A DNA stretch of 43,715 bases. It comes from Candidatus Altimarinota bacterium. Its GTDB lineage: Bacteria > Patescibacteriota > Gracilibacteria > BD1-5 > UBA6164. This document shows, one piece after another, positions 8,534 through 17,671 of the stretch. A program made the translations under genes and the position numbers. Within the stretch, counting starts at the first letter, position 1. Every line of letters begins with the position of its first letter. The DNA lies in assembly GCA_028692735.1 (NCBI GenBank), contig JAQUWS010000007.1, positions 1 to 43,715 on the forward strand, in the 5' to 3' direction. Below the pieces are notes generated by a model. The model saw only the letters and a list, made by a program, of their open reading frames with translations, searched no databases and was not told the origin of the DNA.

Positions 8534-8547
8534 ATTATTTTTTAATT

Positions 8548-8916
8548 TTATTTAAAAAGTTTTTTCAGATCTGAATATTTATAAACTTTATAATTATTAA
8601 ATTCAATTGAATATATAACAACTATTGCATTTTTTCATAAATTAGTTAGATCTTCTAACGCTTTTAATTGATTTGGCCTTAATACTTTTAAACTAAACTC
8701 ATCTTTTTTTATTACTTTTATTTCACAATAATAATCTGCTTCTGGCGTTGCAATATTACAATCATAAGGTTTCATGTCAAAAGATCAATCAGACCATTTC
8801 TTTTTCCAAAATCATTTTTTTCATAATTCTCAAAGCCAATAAGTAGTAAAATCTTTTTCAAGTTTAAAACCTTTATCTGGCATTTTTATTCATTCTAATT
8901 CTTCTAGTTGTTTCAT
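8548..8916 (-). CDS. Putative PD-(D/E)XK nuclease, Holliday-junction-resolvase-like
   Basis: 122 residues. The central stretch SFDMKPYDCN, then EADYYCEIKVIKK, then LRPNQLKALEDL and GKNAIVVIYSIE fits a PD-(D/E)XK core: an acidic residue, the E-x-K pair in CEIKV, and a downstream Gln as in small phage and archaeal resolvases. It would cut branched DNA before packaging or act in repair. Its aromatic- and Lys-rich N-terminus is unusual. It ends the transcript from promoter C, just before promoter B. Confidence 0.6.
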
Positions 8917-8936
8917 TAATTGTAAGTGTAAATTAA

Positions 8937-9176
8937 TTATTTAATTCTAAAGCATCTAATTATTGTTTGTAGGTCTTCAATATATTCAGGATAAAAATCT
9001 GTAAAGACTTCACTATCATAAGGACCATCATGTGTTTCTAATTCAAATCTATTTTTTTCTATAGTATACCAAATCTGAATTCAATCTTCTTCCAGTGTTT
9101 CAAGTATATAACATTTCTCAAGTTTACTAAATCCTAATTCATCCAATTGTTCTATGGTAGGTGTAAGTTTTATCAT
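8937..9176 (-). CDS. Small hypothetical phage protein
   Basis: 79 residues beginning MIKLTPTIEQLDELGFSKLE. The middle (GIQIWYTIEKNRFELETHDG) and end (YPEYIEDLQTIIRCFRIK) have the compact look of conserved phage early proteins, but no function is known. It is intact, with one UGA codon, and 2 bases separate its start from the next gene's stop. Confidence 0.6.
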
Positions 9177-9178
9177 AT

Positions 9179-9331
9179 TTACTTTAATTTTAATCAATAA
9201 TGTTTATTTATGAACTCTTTTTGTTTAGTTGTTAACTTTAAACTTCTATATGATTTCTCCATTCTTTTTAATTCTTTTCTAGAATCTGTTTGAAATAATA
9301 TATTTAATAATTTTTTAATAAATTTAATCAT
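9179..9331 (-). CDS. Very small basic protein
   Basis: 50 residues, Lys/Arg-rich, predicted helical (MIKFIKKLLNILFQTDSRKE, then KQKEFINKHYGLKLK). The N-terminus is amphipathic. Tight spacing with both neighbours supports translation. No family recognised. Confidence 0.5.
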
Positions 9332-9337
9332 ATTCTA

Positions 9338-9640
9338 TTATAATAAAAGTAAAAGTAATAATATTAAAAATAATATTAAAAAAGCAAATAATCTTTTAAA
9401 ATATTTGTTTCAATTATTAAAATTTTTTAATTTTTTTTCTAATTTTTTTTGTTCTAGTATTCTTTTTAAAATTAATTTTTTTTTCATTAATTTTCTTGAT
9501 TTATTTTTTTTCATATTATCATGTGAATCATTTTTATGACAAAATAATTCTTCTACAGTCCATGTCTCTCATATTGGCCTTTCAATTTTTACTTCTTGTC
9601 ATTTAAAAAATACTTTTTTTCAATCATGGTAATTTTTCAT
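9338..9640 (-). CDS. Tail-anchored small membrane protein
   Basis: 100 residues: a polar N-terminal half with ERPIGETWTVEELFCHKN, a very basic helix (KKNKSRKLMKKKLILKRI), and a C-terminal transmembrane helix made almost only of Leu/Ile/Phe (FAFLILFLILLLLLLL). It is probably tail-anchored with the basic part in the cytoplasm. It is one of a run of small membrane proteins in this unit. Confidence 0.55.
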
Positions 9641-9659
9641 AATTAATTTTTATTAAATT

Positions 9660-9851
9660 TTATTGTCTGTTTAAATTAATTAAAAAAAGTATTAGCCGTA
9701 ATATTATTCAAGCTAACCAAATATTAAAATTAATTGTATATCATCATAATACTAATAACCAAAATATTATACTCAATATTCAAGTTATAAGTAAATAACT
9801 TATTATACTTAAAAATATAAATATAAATATTATTAAAAGTGCTTCATACAT
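9660..9851 (-). CDS. Small hydrophobic membrane protein
   Basis: 63 residues, almost entirely hydrophobic, with about two transmembrane helices (ALLIIFIFIFLSIISYLLI, then SIIFWLLVLGGYTI). Starts at 9851 (ATGTATGAAG) or 9847 are possible; the longer in-frame one was chosen. It follows the next gene's stop by 1 base. No family recognised. Confidence 0.5.
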
Positions 9852-9852
9852 A

Positions 9853-10140
9853 TTATTTTTTTAATGATTTAATTAAAAGTTTTGTTATTATTACTATGTT
9901 TGCAATTGTATAACCTACTGTTTCAAAAATATTTTTTATAAAAAATGCTATTAATTCTACAATTTGATTAAATATGTTAGAAAAAATACAGTAAATCATA
10001 TCAAAAATAGCTCTGTAATAATCGTTTCAGAATATTTCTAATAATTCCTCTATCTCTTCATCTGAAACTTCATTTAAGTGATTTATTTTGTCTTTAGCTA
10101 TATTAGAAAATTTATCTATCATATTATCTATTAATTTCAT
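9853..10140 (-). CDS. Small membrane-associated protein
   Basis: 95 residues: an acidic helical N-terminal part (MKLIDNMIDKFSNIAKDKIN, then SDEEIEELLEIF) and a hydrophobic C-terminal half (FSNIFNQIVELIAFFIKNIF, then GYTIANIVIITKLLIKS). It probably contains a membrane helix or amphipathic anchor. The function is unknown. Confidence 0.5.
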
Positions 10141-10146
10141 ATTTTT

Positions 10147-10314
10147 TTATTTAATGGTTAAATTTTTATTAGGAATTTCAATTTCATCAATTATATCTTG
10201 TATTCTATCACTTGTTTTTATAGCGAATAATTGACTTGAAATAGTTTTTTCTTCAAGATTATCTAATTTATCTAATTGCTTTTTTAGTTTAGCTAACTTT
10301 ATTTCTTTATCCAT
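10147..10314 (-). CDS. Small coiled-coil protein
   Basis: 55 residues with a leading heptad-like stretch (MDKEIKLAKLKKQLDKLDNL) and a short polar end. There is no Gly at all, hence no UGA. The close spacing suggests a real gene, but no function can be assigned. Confidence 0.5.
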   Translation of the reverse strand: MDKEIKLAKLKKQLDKLDNLEEKTISSQLFAIKTSDRIQDIIDEIEIPNKNLTIK

Positions 10315-10321
10315 AAATTTA

Positions 10322-10531
10322 TTATTTTAATTTAATAATTGCTATTAGTTTTTCTTTTACTTCCTCTTGAACTTTTACACATTTTTCTATTCAAATTTTA
10401 TCATCTTTTTCAATACAAGATTTTAATATCTCATTATTTATAATTCACATTTGAATAATTGCATGTTCTTCTAATTCCAATTCTTCATTTGTTTTATCAT
10501 TAAGATCTTCTATATATTTTTTATTACTCAT
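10322..10531 (-). CDS. Small hypothetical helical protein
   Basis: 69 residues, Glu/Lys-rich and mostly helical (MSNKKYIEDLNDKTNEELEL; KVQEEVKEKLIAIIKLK at the end), with two Cys. It is the third gene of the promoter C transcript. No family recognised. Confidence 0.5.
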
Positions 10532-10544
10532 ATAATTTTATCGC

Positions 10545-10625
10545 TTACTCTAAGTCTAAAGTGGTTAGACATCTGAGCATAAACACTTCCAATCACATTT
10601 TACACATCTTGCTCTCTTTATACAT
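10545..10625 (-). CDS. Possible 26-residue peptide gene
   Basis: ATG at 10625 has the usual AATAATT-ATG context and gives MYKESKMCKMGLEVFMLRCL and six more residues. A competing frame over the same DNA has a Cys-rich look (ARCVKCDWKCLCSDV) but no start, so the gene may be frameshifted. Low confidence. Confidence 0.3.
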
Positions 10626-10649
10626 AATTATTTTAATGAACTTTAATTT

Positions 10650-10763
10650 TTATCTATGTAACCACCATATGAGTATAACAACAGAAGAAATTAATCATAT
10701 AAAAGCTAATATTGTTACAGTAATTCATCAATCATTACATTTTGAATATCTATTATAATTCAT
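10650..10763 (-). CDS. Single-helix membrane peptide
   Basis: 37 residues: a polar N-terminus (MNYNRYSKCNDGG) then one transmembrane helix (ITVTILAFIGLISSVVILIW) and a short basic end. It is the first gene after promoter C and its leader element. Confidence 0.45.
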
Positions 10764-10793
10764 ATAGTTTTTTTATGAAATAATTTTTGTATT

Positions 10794-10833
10794 TAATGTA
10801 GATTCTATTTTTAAATTAATAGATTTTAAACTT
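10794..10833 (-). promoter_or_regulatory. Leader element shared by two early transcripts (copy 2)
   Basis: It matches 35 of 40 bases of the segment at 5269-5308, with the CTATT/AATAG stem conserved. It lies just downstream of promoter C. Confidence 0.5.
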
Positions 10834-10850
10834 GATTAACTTACAAAATA

Positions 10851-10878
10851 ATTATATTCTTTTTTTTCATTTTGTAAA
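10851..10878 (-). promoter_or_regulatory. Early promoter C
   Basis: -35 TTTACA (10878-10873), 16-base spacer, -10 TATAAT (10856-10851). The spacer is base-for-base identical to that of promoter F (18069-18096). Confidence 0.75.
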
Positions 10879-10898
10879 ACTTTTTTTTAATTTTCTTT

Positions 10899-11153
10899 TT
10901 AATTACATAATTTTTTTATTCAAATTTTAGTCTGAGACTTATCAAGCATAGTATCAAATACTTCTTGAACACTTAAATTTTTATCAAATTCAAATATATA
11001 AGTTTGTGCTTCTATATAAAATTTTTCAAATGTTTTATATTTAGATCTATTTAATTCTATGCTTGTATATTTATCTCATCATTTTCTAGTTTTGATTTTA
11101 TATATTTGTTTTCTTAGTTGTACAAAAGCAAAATATAAGTTCATTGTATACAT
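10899..11153 (-). CDS. Hypothetical protein downstream of SF2 helicase
   Basis: 84 residues (MYTMNLYFAFVQLRKQIYKI at the start; YIFEFDKNLSVQEVFDTML later). No motif is recognised. It lies 2 bases after the helicase stop and is probably co-translated with it. An alternative internal ATG lies three codons in. Confidence 0.5.
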
Positions 11154-11155
11154 AA

Positions 11156-12595
11156 CTATTTTTTAATTATATCTATAAAATCTAATTTTAATTTTTCATG
11201 AGCTTCTCTATGATCTCAAACTTGAATAAATTTAATTTCTTTTTTATCTATTCAAAATTCTTTCTTTATTGTTCTTAATTTTTCAATTCTTTGACCTCTT
11301 AATGATTCATCGTTCCATATTACAACTAAAGGATTAAGTTTGTCATGTGGTCTTAATGATCTTCAAATTCATTGTTCAATTGTAGATTTCCATTTTATCG
11401 AACAAATCATAAATATTGTATCAGTTTGAGGAAAATCAAATCATGTTCAAATTTTCTTAATTGCTCATATTATAATTGTTTTCTTTCAATTACTTTTAGC
11501 TTCTTTTATACTAATATCATCATTTTCTGTTTTTGTATTTCAATTGATCTTAATTAAATTAAATTTAGAATTATCTCATTTTGATAATCTATTAAAGAAA
11601 TTTTCAACTTCTAATGTTCTATCTGTTAATACAACTATAGTATGTCTTTCTTTATATAGTTCTTTTAATTTATCAATTTGATGTTCAAACCTTATTTCAT
11701 CTTTTGCCATTAATCATCTTAATTCTGCATAATTTTCAAATATGTATCTATCTGATTCTTCTCAATCAATCTTTACTTTTCATGGTTTATATTCAATGAA
11801 TTCAAAATCTGGCTTATAATCATACTCATCTTTAACATCTATAAGTTTTCAAAAATATTTTTCAAAATCTTTTTCATCAAGTTCAGGAGTACAAGGTGTT
11901 CAAGATAATCAAAATAAATTTATTTCTTTTCAACTAAATCATTTATTTAATGCAAATCTTAATTTTTCAGAAAATCATTCATGACACTCATCAATTATTA
12001 TTGTTTCAAAATTTCATTCTTTACAAATTTTTTCATGATCAAGAAAAAAGCTTTTTTTTGTACAAACAGTAATTGGCTCAATTTCTTTATATCAATCTCA
12101 ATATTTTCAAATAGTAAGTACACAAAAATCTAAGAAAGAATCTGAAAACTGCTTCATTATTACAGAATTTGGAACTAATATTAAAGTATTACATTCAAAA
12201 TATTGAGAAATTTTTATTCACATTATAGTTTTTCATACTCAAGTTCATGCTTTAATTAATCAACAATTATAGTTAAATTTTTCATTTCTTAATTTTATAA
12301 TACTCATTACTTCATCTTGTCTTTCAATATTTTTTGCATATTTTACTAATTCTTCAGGAGTTGAATCTCTGATCCAAAATCTTCACAAATGTTTTTTAAA
12401 GTTTTTTGCAAATAATGGAACATTATATTTTTGATAATAAACATCTTGAATTGTTGGAGAAAGATATTCAACTTTATTATTTCAAATTCATTCTTCTGAA
12501 TATAACTTAATCTTCTTTTCAATTGTTCTTTCAACTCAAAAATTATAATAGTCATAAACTATTGTAAGAAAATCTTTATAAGTGTCATTTTTCAT
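11156..12595 (-). CDS. SF2 DNA/RNA helicase (DEAD/DEAH-like, UvsW-type)
   Basis: 479 residues. Motif I AGTGVGKT at about 116-123 (all three Gly are UGA), motif II DECH at about 202-205, motif III SGTP at about 231-234, and the C-terminal RecA domain with TIIIGAIKKIGTGFDFPQ and motif VI EQGIGRSLRP. The layout fits phage SF2 helicases that unwind branched DNA or R-loops during replication and recombination. It is the second gene of the transcript from promoter D, following a truncated ATPase fragment. Two nearby ATGs are in different frames; 12595 fits this frame. Confidence 0.88.
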
Positions 12596-12610
12596 TTTTA
12601 ATTATTTATA

Positions 12611-12784
12611 TTATAAATTTTTTCAAGTAATTCAATTTCTAAGTAAAACAGAAATTGCATATTTTAATCATGTTCAAAATTTTCAAATTGTTTCTATTCA
12701 ATCTTTAGTTGAACATCATAAAAACTTTATAGAATTAATATCTATCTCTCAATCATTTTCAAATAATGTATAATTTTCAAACAT
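12611..12784 (-). pseudogene. Truncated GHKL-ATPase-like N-terminal fragment
   Basis: 57 residues. The ending IGKFGTGLKYAISVLLRNG, preceded by EIDINSIKFLGCSTKD, matches the start of a family of phage ATP-binding proteins with a histidine-kinase/Hsp90-like (GHKL) fold, where the GTGLKYAI helix follows the ATP-lid Gly. Known members are several hundred residues long; here TAA comes eight residues later and the helicase gene begins within 20 bases. It is therefore a remnant, or a minimal peptide retained as a leader gene directly under promoter D. Confidence 0.5.
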
Positions 12785-12810
12785 ATTTTTTTTTATTATT
12801 AAACACTTAA

Positions 12811-12837
12811 ATTATATTCTTTTTTTCTATTTGTAAA
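12811..12837 (-). promoter_or_regulatory. Early promoter D (SF2 helicase unit)
   Basis: -35 TTTACA (12837-12832), 15-base spacer, -10 TATAAT (12816-12811). The leader to the first ATG is about 20-25 bases. Confidence 0.7.
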
Positions 12838-12839
12838 AT

Positions 12840-13053
12840 TTATTTTTTATTATTTTCAAATTTTAATATTATTCTTGAACAATGGCAAATAGTTTCTTTA
12901 TAATCTTCTTCATTTATTATTTTAAATTCTTTTCAACATTTACATTTAACACTTGCTAGTTGTTTAGAAAAATTTGCTTTTGGATAATGCTTTTTTAATA
13001 ATTCTTTAAAATCATTAAACGAAAGATCTCAGGAAATTAATATTCAAATTCAT
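12840..13053 (-). pseudogene. Small zinc-binding protein gene with apparent +1 frameshift near its start
   Basis: The frame ending at TAA 12842-12840 encodes GDLSFNDFKELLKKHYPKAN, then ASVKCKCGKEFKII and ETICHCSR (a CxC...CxC zinc-knuckle-like pattern) but has no ATG. The natural start is ATG 13053, right after the upstream stop, and reads MNLNINF in another frame; skipping one C at about 13033 joins the two. Either a frameshift mutation, a non-ATG start, or a recoding event. It lies between the primase-helicase and promoter D. Confidence 0.5.
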
Positions 13054-13055
13054 TA

Positions 13056-15446
13056 TTATTCATCTTTATTATATTTATTAGATAATATATTAATACTATT
13101 TTCAATAAATCAATTTCAGTTTTCATAAATATCACTTTCAAAACATCAACAATTAGATGAATCTGTTTTTTTAATTATGAAATATCAATGTTTTGTTTTT
13201 CATCTTATAGAAACCTTTTTTGCTTCAACATGATGAGGTAGATTAATATTAAAATATTCAATTGAGTATTTTTTATCGAACATATATCAATCCTCTCAAA
13301 TTTCTCTTCTATACATTTCTAGTGTACTATTTCTTTCTCTTATACTAATTCTAGTAATATTCGGAAAGTTTTCATCAAGCCATGTAATATATTTGTCTAC
13401 ATAACTTTCAGATTTATCTGTTAGCAACATTTTATCTTCATTTTCTAATGCTGTTATACAATCCCAATTAATAACTTCTGGAAATTCTTTATAAAGCCAT
13501 GCTAGATAATTCTGAACATTTTCAACATTAGATATTATTTCATTTATTTCTCTTCATCTTTGAAGTTCTATTCAATTTCAAGTTTTTATAATTGTGAATC
13601 TTCTGTTTCATGAACTTCAAGAATCTAATTGCAATGGCTTTTGGTGATTAGATGAAAGAATAAACCATGCTATATTATCGACTTCTCTAGGTTGTATACC
13701 TTTCATATTGATCATGATTCTAGGTTCAAATATTAGACTTTTCAATCTTTCTAATATTTTTGTTGCATCTTTATGATTTCATCATCATAATTCATTGATC
13801 TCAACTATTATTTTATTTCAAGTATATGGACAAAAATCAGAAGTCAGAAATTGAGTTCAAAGTCCACACATTACATTTTCTTGTGCAAATATTTTGCTCA
13901 ATAATTTTATAAAAGTTCATTTTCAAGATCATCAAACTCATTTGAAAAGAACTGCTGGAACTAATACATCATTAATATGAGTATATTTATATAAAATTGC
14001 TTTGTGGATCCATTCAATATTTTCTTTTTTATTTCAGCATAAATTTTCAATTAAAAATTTTATATCTTCATGAATTTCAGATTTATTTGATGCTTCTAAA
14101 ATTACTCTTTCGTCTAAAATATTATAATGTTCTTTTTTTCATCATTTCAAATAACAAACATCATAAAATGTTTTTATTTCTCAGATTTCTTTTAATTCTT
14201 TTAATTCTTTAGAATCAATTCACATCCAATCACAAACAGATTCTTTTTTAACTATTTTATTTTCGTAAATATCATAATACTCATAATTTTTTCTAAGATA
14301 AATAAAAGGATTTTTATTTCACATTGTTTGCAAAACTTTTGCTTCTTTACTATCATAATCTCATCTTCAATCATCATCTTGTTTTATTAAAGTTGCATTT
14401 TGAATCATTCTACTAAAATCTTCAAATCAAAATCAAGCTTCATAAAATTCGTTTATGTCTTTATATTTTTCTCAATTTATATTATTTCTGTCAATATATT
14501 TTATATAAGACATTTCTCTTTTACAAAATTCAGCTAATCTTTGAGCTCAAGTTTTTCATGGTCCATCATTATCATAAGCAACAACAACAGAATCAACTCA
14601 TTTAACTAATTCTTTTATTATTTCTTTACAAGAAGCAACTCAACCAAGATTTCAAATAACATTTTTAAAACCCATCATTCTCATACAAATATAATCTGGC
14701 TCTCATTCAACAATTATAATTTGTTTTGTTTGTTTAATGAAATTCAATGAAGGAAAAATAACTCAACTGCTTGATCATGAAATATTTATAGATTTTGAAT
14801 CTTTACTAGATTCATCTTCTGGAAGATTATTTATTTTTCTCATTTTAGCTCATATAATTTTTCAATTTTGGTCTAATGCTGGAAAAATTAAAACAGGTTT
14901 TGATGGAAGCCATTCTTTTCAATTTTTATCTTTTGTTCTAGTTGCTGGATTTTCACAAAATCAAATTTGATAAAATGTTTCTTTTATTCTTTCAAATCAT
15001 TCTTCTGAATTTAGAAAATCAAGAGAAAATCATCTATTTACTAACCAACTTTTTATAGCTCAAAGGTGTTGTTGTGAAAAATTTTCTCTTATTAAATAAT
15101 TTCAAATATTTTCTAATATTTCTTTTTTTGAAGTATTTTTTTTTGGTTTTTCTAAATTACTTTTTATATTAAAATTTTCTTCAAACCATTCAAAAACTTT
15201 TCTATCATCAGAAGTGTTTAAATATTCTTTCATAAACATAAACGGAGATCAAGATGGTCTTGTTGCTCAATTTGCAAAAACAGCATTTTTCAAAGTGTTT
15301 AATTTATAACTTCAGTTTGAAATTCTGTTTTCTCATGGAACTTGAATTTTATATTCATTTGTAATAGAATCTTTTTTTGTTTGAATTCATAATTTAGAAA
15401 ACAAATCTAAAAATGGTATGTCATTAATTTTAGCTAGATTATCCAT
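13056..15446 (-). CDS. DNA primase-helicase (TOPRIM plus SF3-like helicase)
   Basis: 796 residues in one frame. A TOPRIM domain lies at about 240-300 (IIIVEGEPDYICMRMMGF with the metal-binding Glu; AYDNDGPGKTGAQ with the DxD). The C-terminal helicase has Walker A GVGGSGKGTF near residue 505, Walker B-like IIVEINELGGG, and WFILSSNHQKPLQLD with the sensor Asn, as in D5/P4-type SF3 helicases. It would unwind and prime phage DNA. No polymerase gene accompanies it. The transcript has a long structured leader (15479-15588). Confidence 0.88.
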
Positions 15447-15478
15447 ATTTAAGTTTTTTTAAATTCTGTAATTTAGAA

Positions 15479-15588
15479 AATATATAATAAAAAATAGCCT
15501 TTGAGTATATACAATAATTATTGTATGTGTTAGGCGACAAAACCAAACTCAAAGGCTATTTTTTATTATATATTACTGGTTTTGTCGC
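15479..15588. repeat. Interlocked inverted repeats in the primase leader
   Basis: Arm A (15479-15506) and A' (15547-15574) are a perfect 28-bp inverted repeat. Arm B (15534-15545, GCGACAAAACCA) and B' (15577-15588) are a perfect 12-bp inverted repeat. The order A-B-A'-B' means both stems cannot form as simple hairpins. An 18-bp perfect palindrome (15509-15526) lies between A and B. On the - strand the A stem ends in T6, like a terminator, while B/B' could compete. An attenuator, pseudoknot or replication/recombination element is possible. Confidence 0.75.
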
Positions 15589-15593
15589 AAATT

Positions 15594-15621
15594 ATTGTAT
15601 TCTTTTTTAATTGAATGTAAA
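15594..15621 (-). promoter_or_regulatory. Early promoter E (primase unit)
   Basis: -35 TTTACA (15621-15616), 16-base spacer, -10 TACAAT (15599-15594), one base off the consensus of the other early promoters. Transcription would start just before the interlocked repeats. Confidence 0.65.
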
Positions 15622-15623
15622 AT

Positions 15624-17039
15624 TTATTTTATTAATTTTTTACAGATATTTTTTACATCTTTATCAACTGCAATAAATTCAGGTTTTAGTTTTTGTACTA
15701 TTTGGATTCATTCGTAACTTGTAGCTCTACTTAAGGCAACATACACAATATGATTTTGTGGTTTTTTCTTCCATTCATTTCACTCCTTGTAAGACACAAG
15801 CCCAATATCAACTATAATGTTATCAAATGTTTTTCACTGACTTTTGTGTCAAGTAAGAGCCCAACCTAGTTGAAAAGGAAATTGAATATAATTTCAAATA
15901 ATTTGATGTTCAAGAATATCTTCTCAATCTTCATCTTGTCAAACAATCAATGTTTCATATTTGTTCCATGTTTCTTTTATGATCTTAAGTGGAATAGTTT
16001 TTCAATCAAGTAATACTTCAACACAATCTAATTCTTTATTATTCAAATAATCATGAATTGTAGAAATATTTATAATTGTTCACATTGTTCAATTTTTGAA
16101 CATGTCTGTATTTTTATTAAAAATAATTCTAGATCAAACCGCATATTTAATTTCAAGTGGTGATGGCTCTTTTGTAATATTTCAATAATTATCTTTATCC
16201 CAATTAAAATATGTTGCTGTACTTGTATATATTTGTTGTCAATCAGCTTTTAATTGTGCAAGTTTTAAAGTATTATATTTGTCAACTTTAGAATTAGTAT
16301 TTGCTATATAAATAGCTTTATCATAATTTATATCTTTTTGTTCTTTGAAATTCTTATTAAAATAGGAACATACGGCATTCAAATTTTCTCATAACATCAA
16401 ATTCTTTAAATATGTTTGCAATTTAATATCTGTTGTTCTGTGTGTCTTTTTTAGCTCTATGATCTTAAAATAATTTGTATCAAAAGATATTGCATCAAAA
16501 AAGAATATTGATTTGTATACATCATCATATTTTTTATGATAATGTTCTTCGTATTCATCTTTTGTTTGTTGTGTTACAACTGGAGAAGCTTGAAATAGAT
16601 GACCAACAAATATAATTTGTTTTCATCAAAATAATTTATTATGTACTCAAGTCACTTGTTGAAGTCTTCTATTAATTAAATCAAACTGACTAGCTGAGAT
16701 CATAGATGCTTCATCAATTATGTAAGTATCAAAATATTTCATTACATCTTTTTGTTCTTTATTAACTGATCATAACTTTTCTCAAAAAATTCTAAAAAAT
16801 GAATGATAAGTTTCTCAAAATTCATATAATTGAGCAGCTGCTCAAGTAGTAGCAAGCATTTGAACTTTCTTTTGCTTTTTTTCAGATAACTTATTATTTT
16901 CATTTAAAAAATGATTTATAAGAAATGTTTTTCAAGTTCATCAATTACCAGTTAGAAACATTGATATTGAAGTATTTATCATTATTTCTAATGCTTCTTC
17001 TCATATTTCATCTAATTCTATTTTCTTATTATTTGTCAT
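15624..17039 (-). CDS. Pif1/RecD-like SF1 DNA helicase
   Basis: 471 residues. Walker A GNGGTGKT at about 31-38 (four UGA Gly), motif Ia ATTGAAAQ, YHSFFRIFG, Walker B YIIDEASMIS, then VGHLFQASPV where the family usually has GDxxQLPPV (Asp replaced by His), and C-terminal motifs PFQLGWALTGHKSQGKTFD and YVALSRATSYEG. It is a 5'-3' helicase of the RecD/Pif1 (Dda-like) group for replication and recombination. It is the last gene of the promoter F transcript. Confidence 0.88.
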
Positions 17040-17044
17040 ATTTG

Positions 17045-17188
17045 TTAGTTTTTAATATATTTTATTGTTGATTCTTTCACTCATTTTCTATAGAATATAA
17101 ACGAAAATAAAACAGTCTAAAGTATAATTGCTAATATTATTATTACAAATTGATCATTATTTATTGCAATTGTAAATAGTGGTTTCAT
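17045..17188 (-). pseudogene. Small membrane protein gene with in-frame TAG
   Basis: The frame reads MKPLFTIAINND, a hydrophobic helix (QFVIIILAIIL), TAG (17119-17117), then TVLFSFIFYRKGVKESTIKY and a TAA at 17047-17045. The hydrophobic stretch and basic end form a sensible single membrane protein if the TAG were sense. Either dead, read through, or a 23-residue peptide. Confidence 0.4.
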
Positions 17189-17234
17189 AAAAATAAAAAT
17201 AAAATGTTAAATTTATTAAGTTTTATTTTTATTT

Positions 17235-17380
17235 TTATTTTTTTGCAATCTTTTCTTTGATTCTGTTTTGTGATATTTCTATTGCTTCATTAGTTTGTTT
17301 ATTGTATTTTTTCACATTCATCTATGATTATAAATTTTTAAACATTTTCAATCAATTCTTTTTATTATTGTTTTTCACAT
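17235..17380 (-). pseudogene. Small basic protein gene split by a one-base shift in an A-run
   Basis: ATG 17380 gives MGKTIIKRIDGKCLKIYNHR and then leaves the natural frame. After the six-A run (17312-17307), the other frame gives KKYNKQTNEAIEISQNRIKE and a short Lys-rich end at TAA 17237-17235. One extra A in the run would fuse both halves into a coherent protein of about 48 residues. Alternatively they are two tiny ORFs (17279-17380 and 17235-17321). Confidence 0.35.
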
Positions 17381-17389
17381 ATATTTTTT

Positions 17390-17608
17390 TTAAAAAGCTA
17401 AACTATTATAATTACAAGCTTCAGCAGTATAATTTTTAAAATTATTCCAATCATTATTACATTTAAAAACAACATAAGCTATTTTTAAATCATTATTAAA
17501 AGACTTAATTTTTCATGTTTCACATCATTTAAAAACATCTATATAAGTTATATTTTTTCAAATATCTTTTTCAGATAATTCTAAAATTATTTCTCATTCA
17601 TATCACAT
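17390..17608 (-). CDS. Small conserved phage protein
   Basis: 72 residues. The pattern ILELSEKDIGKNITYIDVFK, then CETGKIKSFNND, VVFKCNNDWNNFKNYTAEAC and NSLAF at the end resembles a widespread short phage early protein built around a small beta-barrel-like sequence (GxIxSFN and NYTAxAC). The function is unknown. It is intact, with about five UGA Gly codons. Confidence 0.55.
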
Positions 17609-17671
17609 AAAAATATAATTATTAAATTAAAATATATTTGAATAGTTTTAAATCATACTCAGGATTTTTTA

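Noticed and set aside
15479-15574. Insertion-sequence end or transposon
   Set aside because: The 28-bp inverted repeat flanks only 40 bases with no transposase and no target-site duplication seen.
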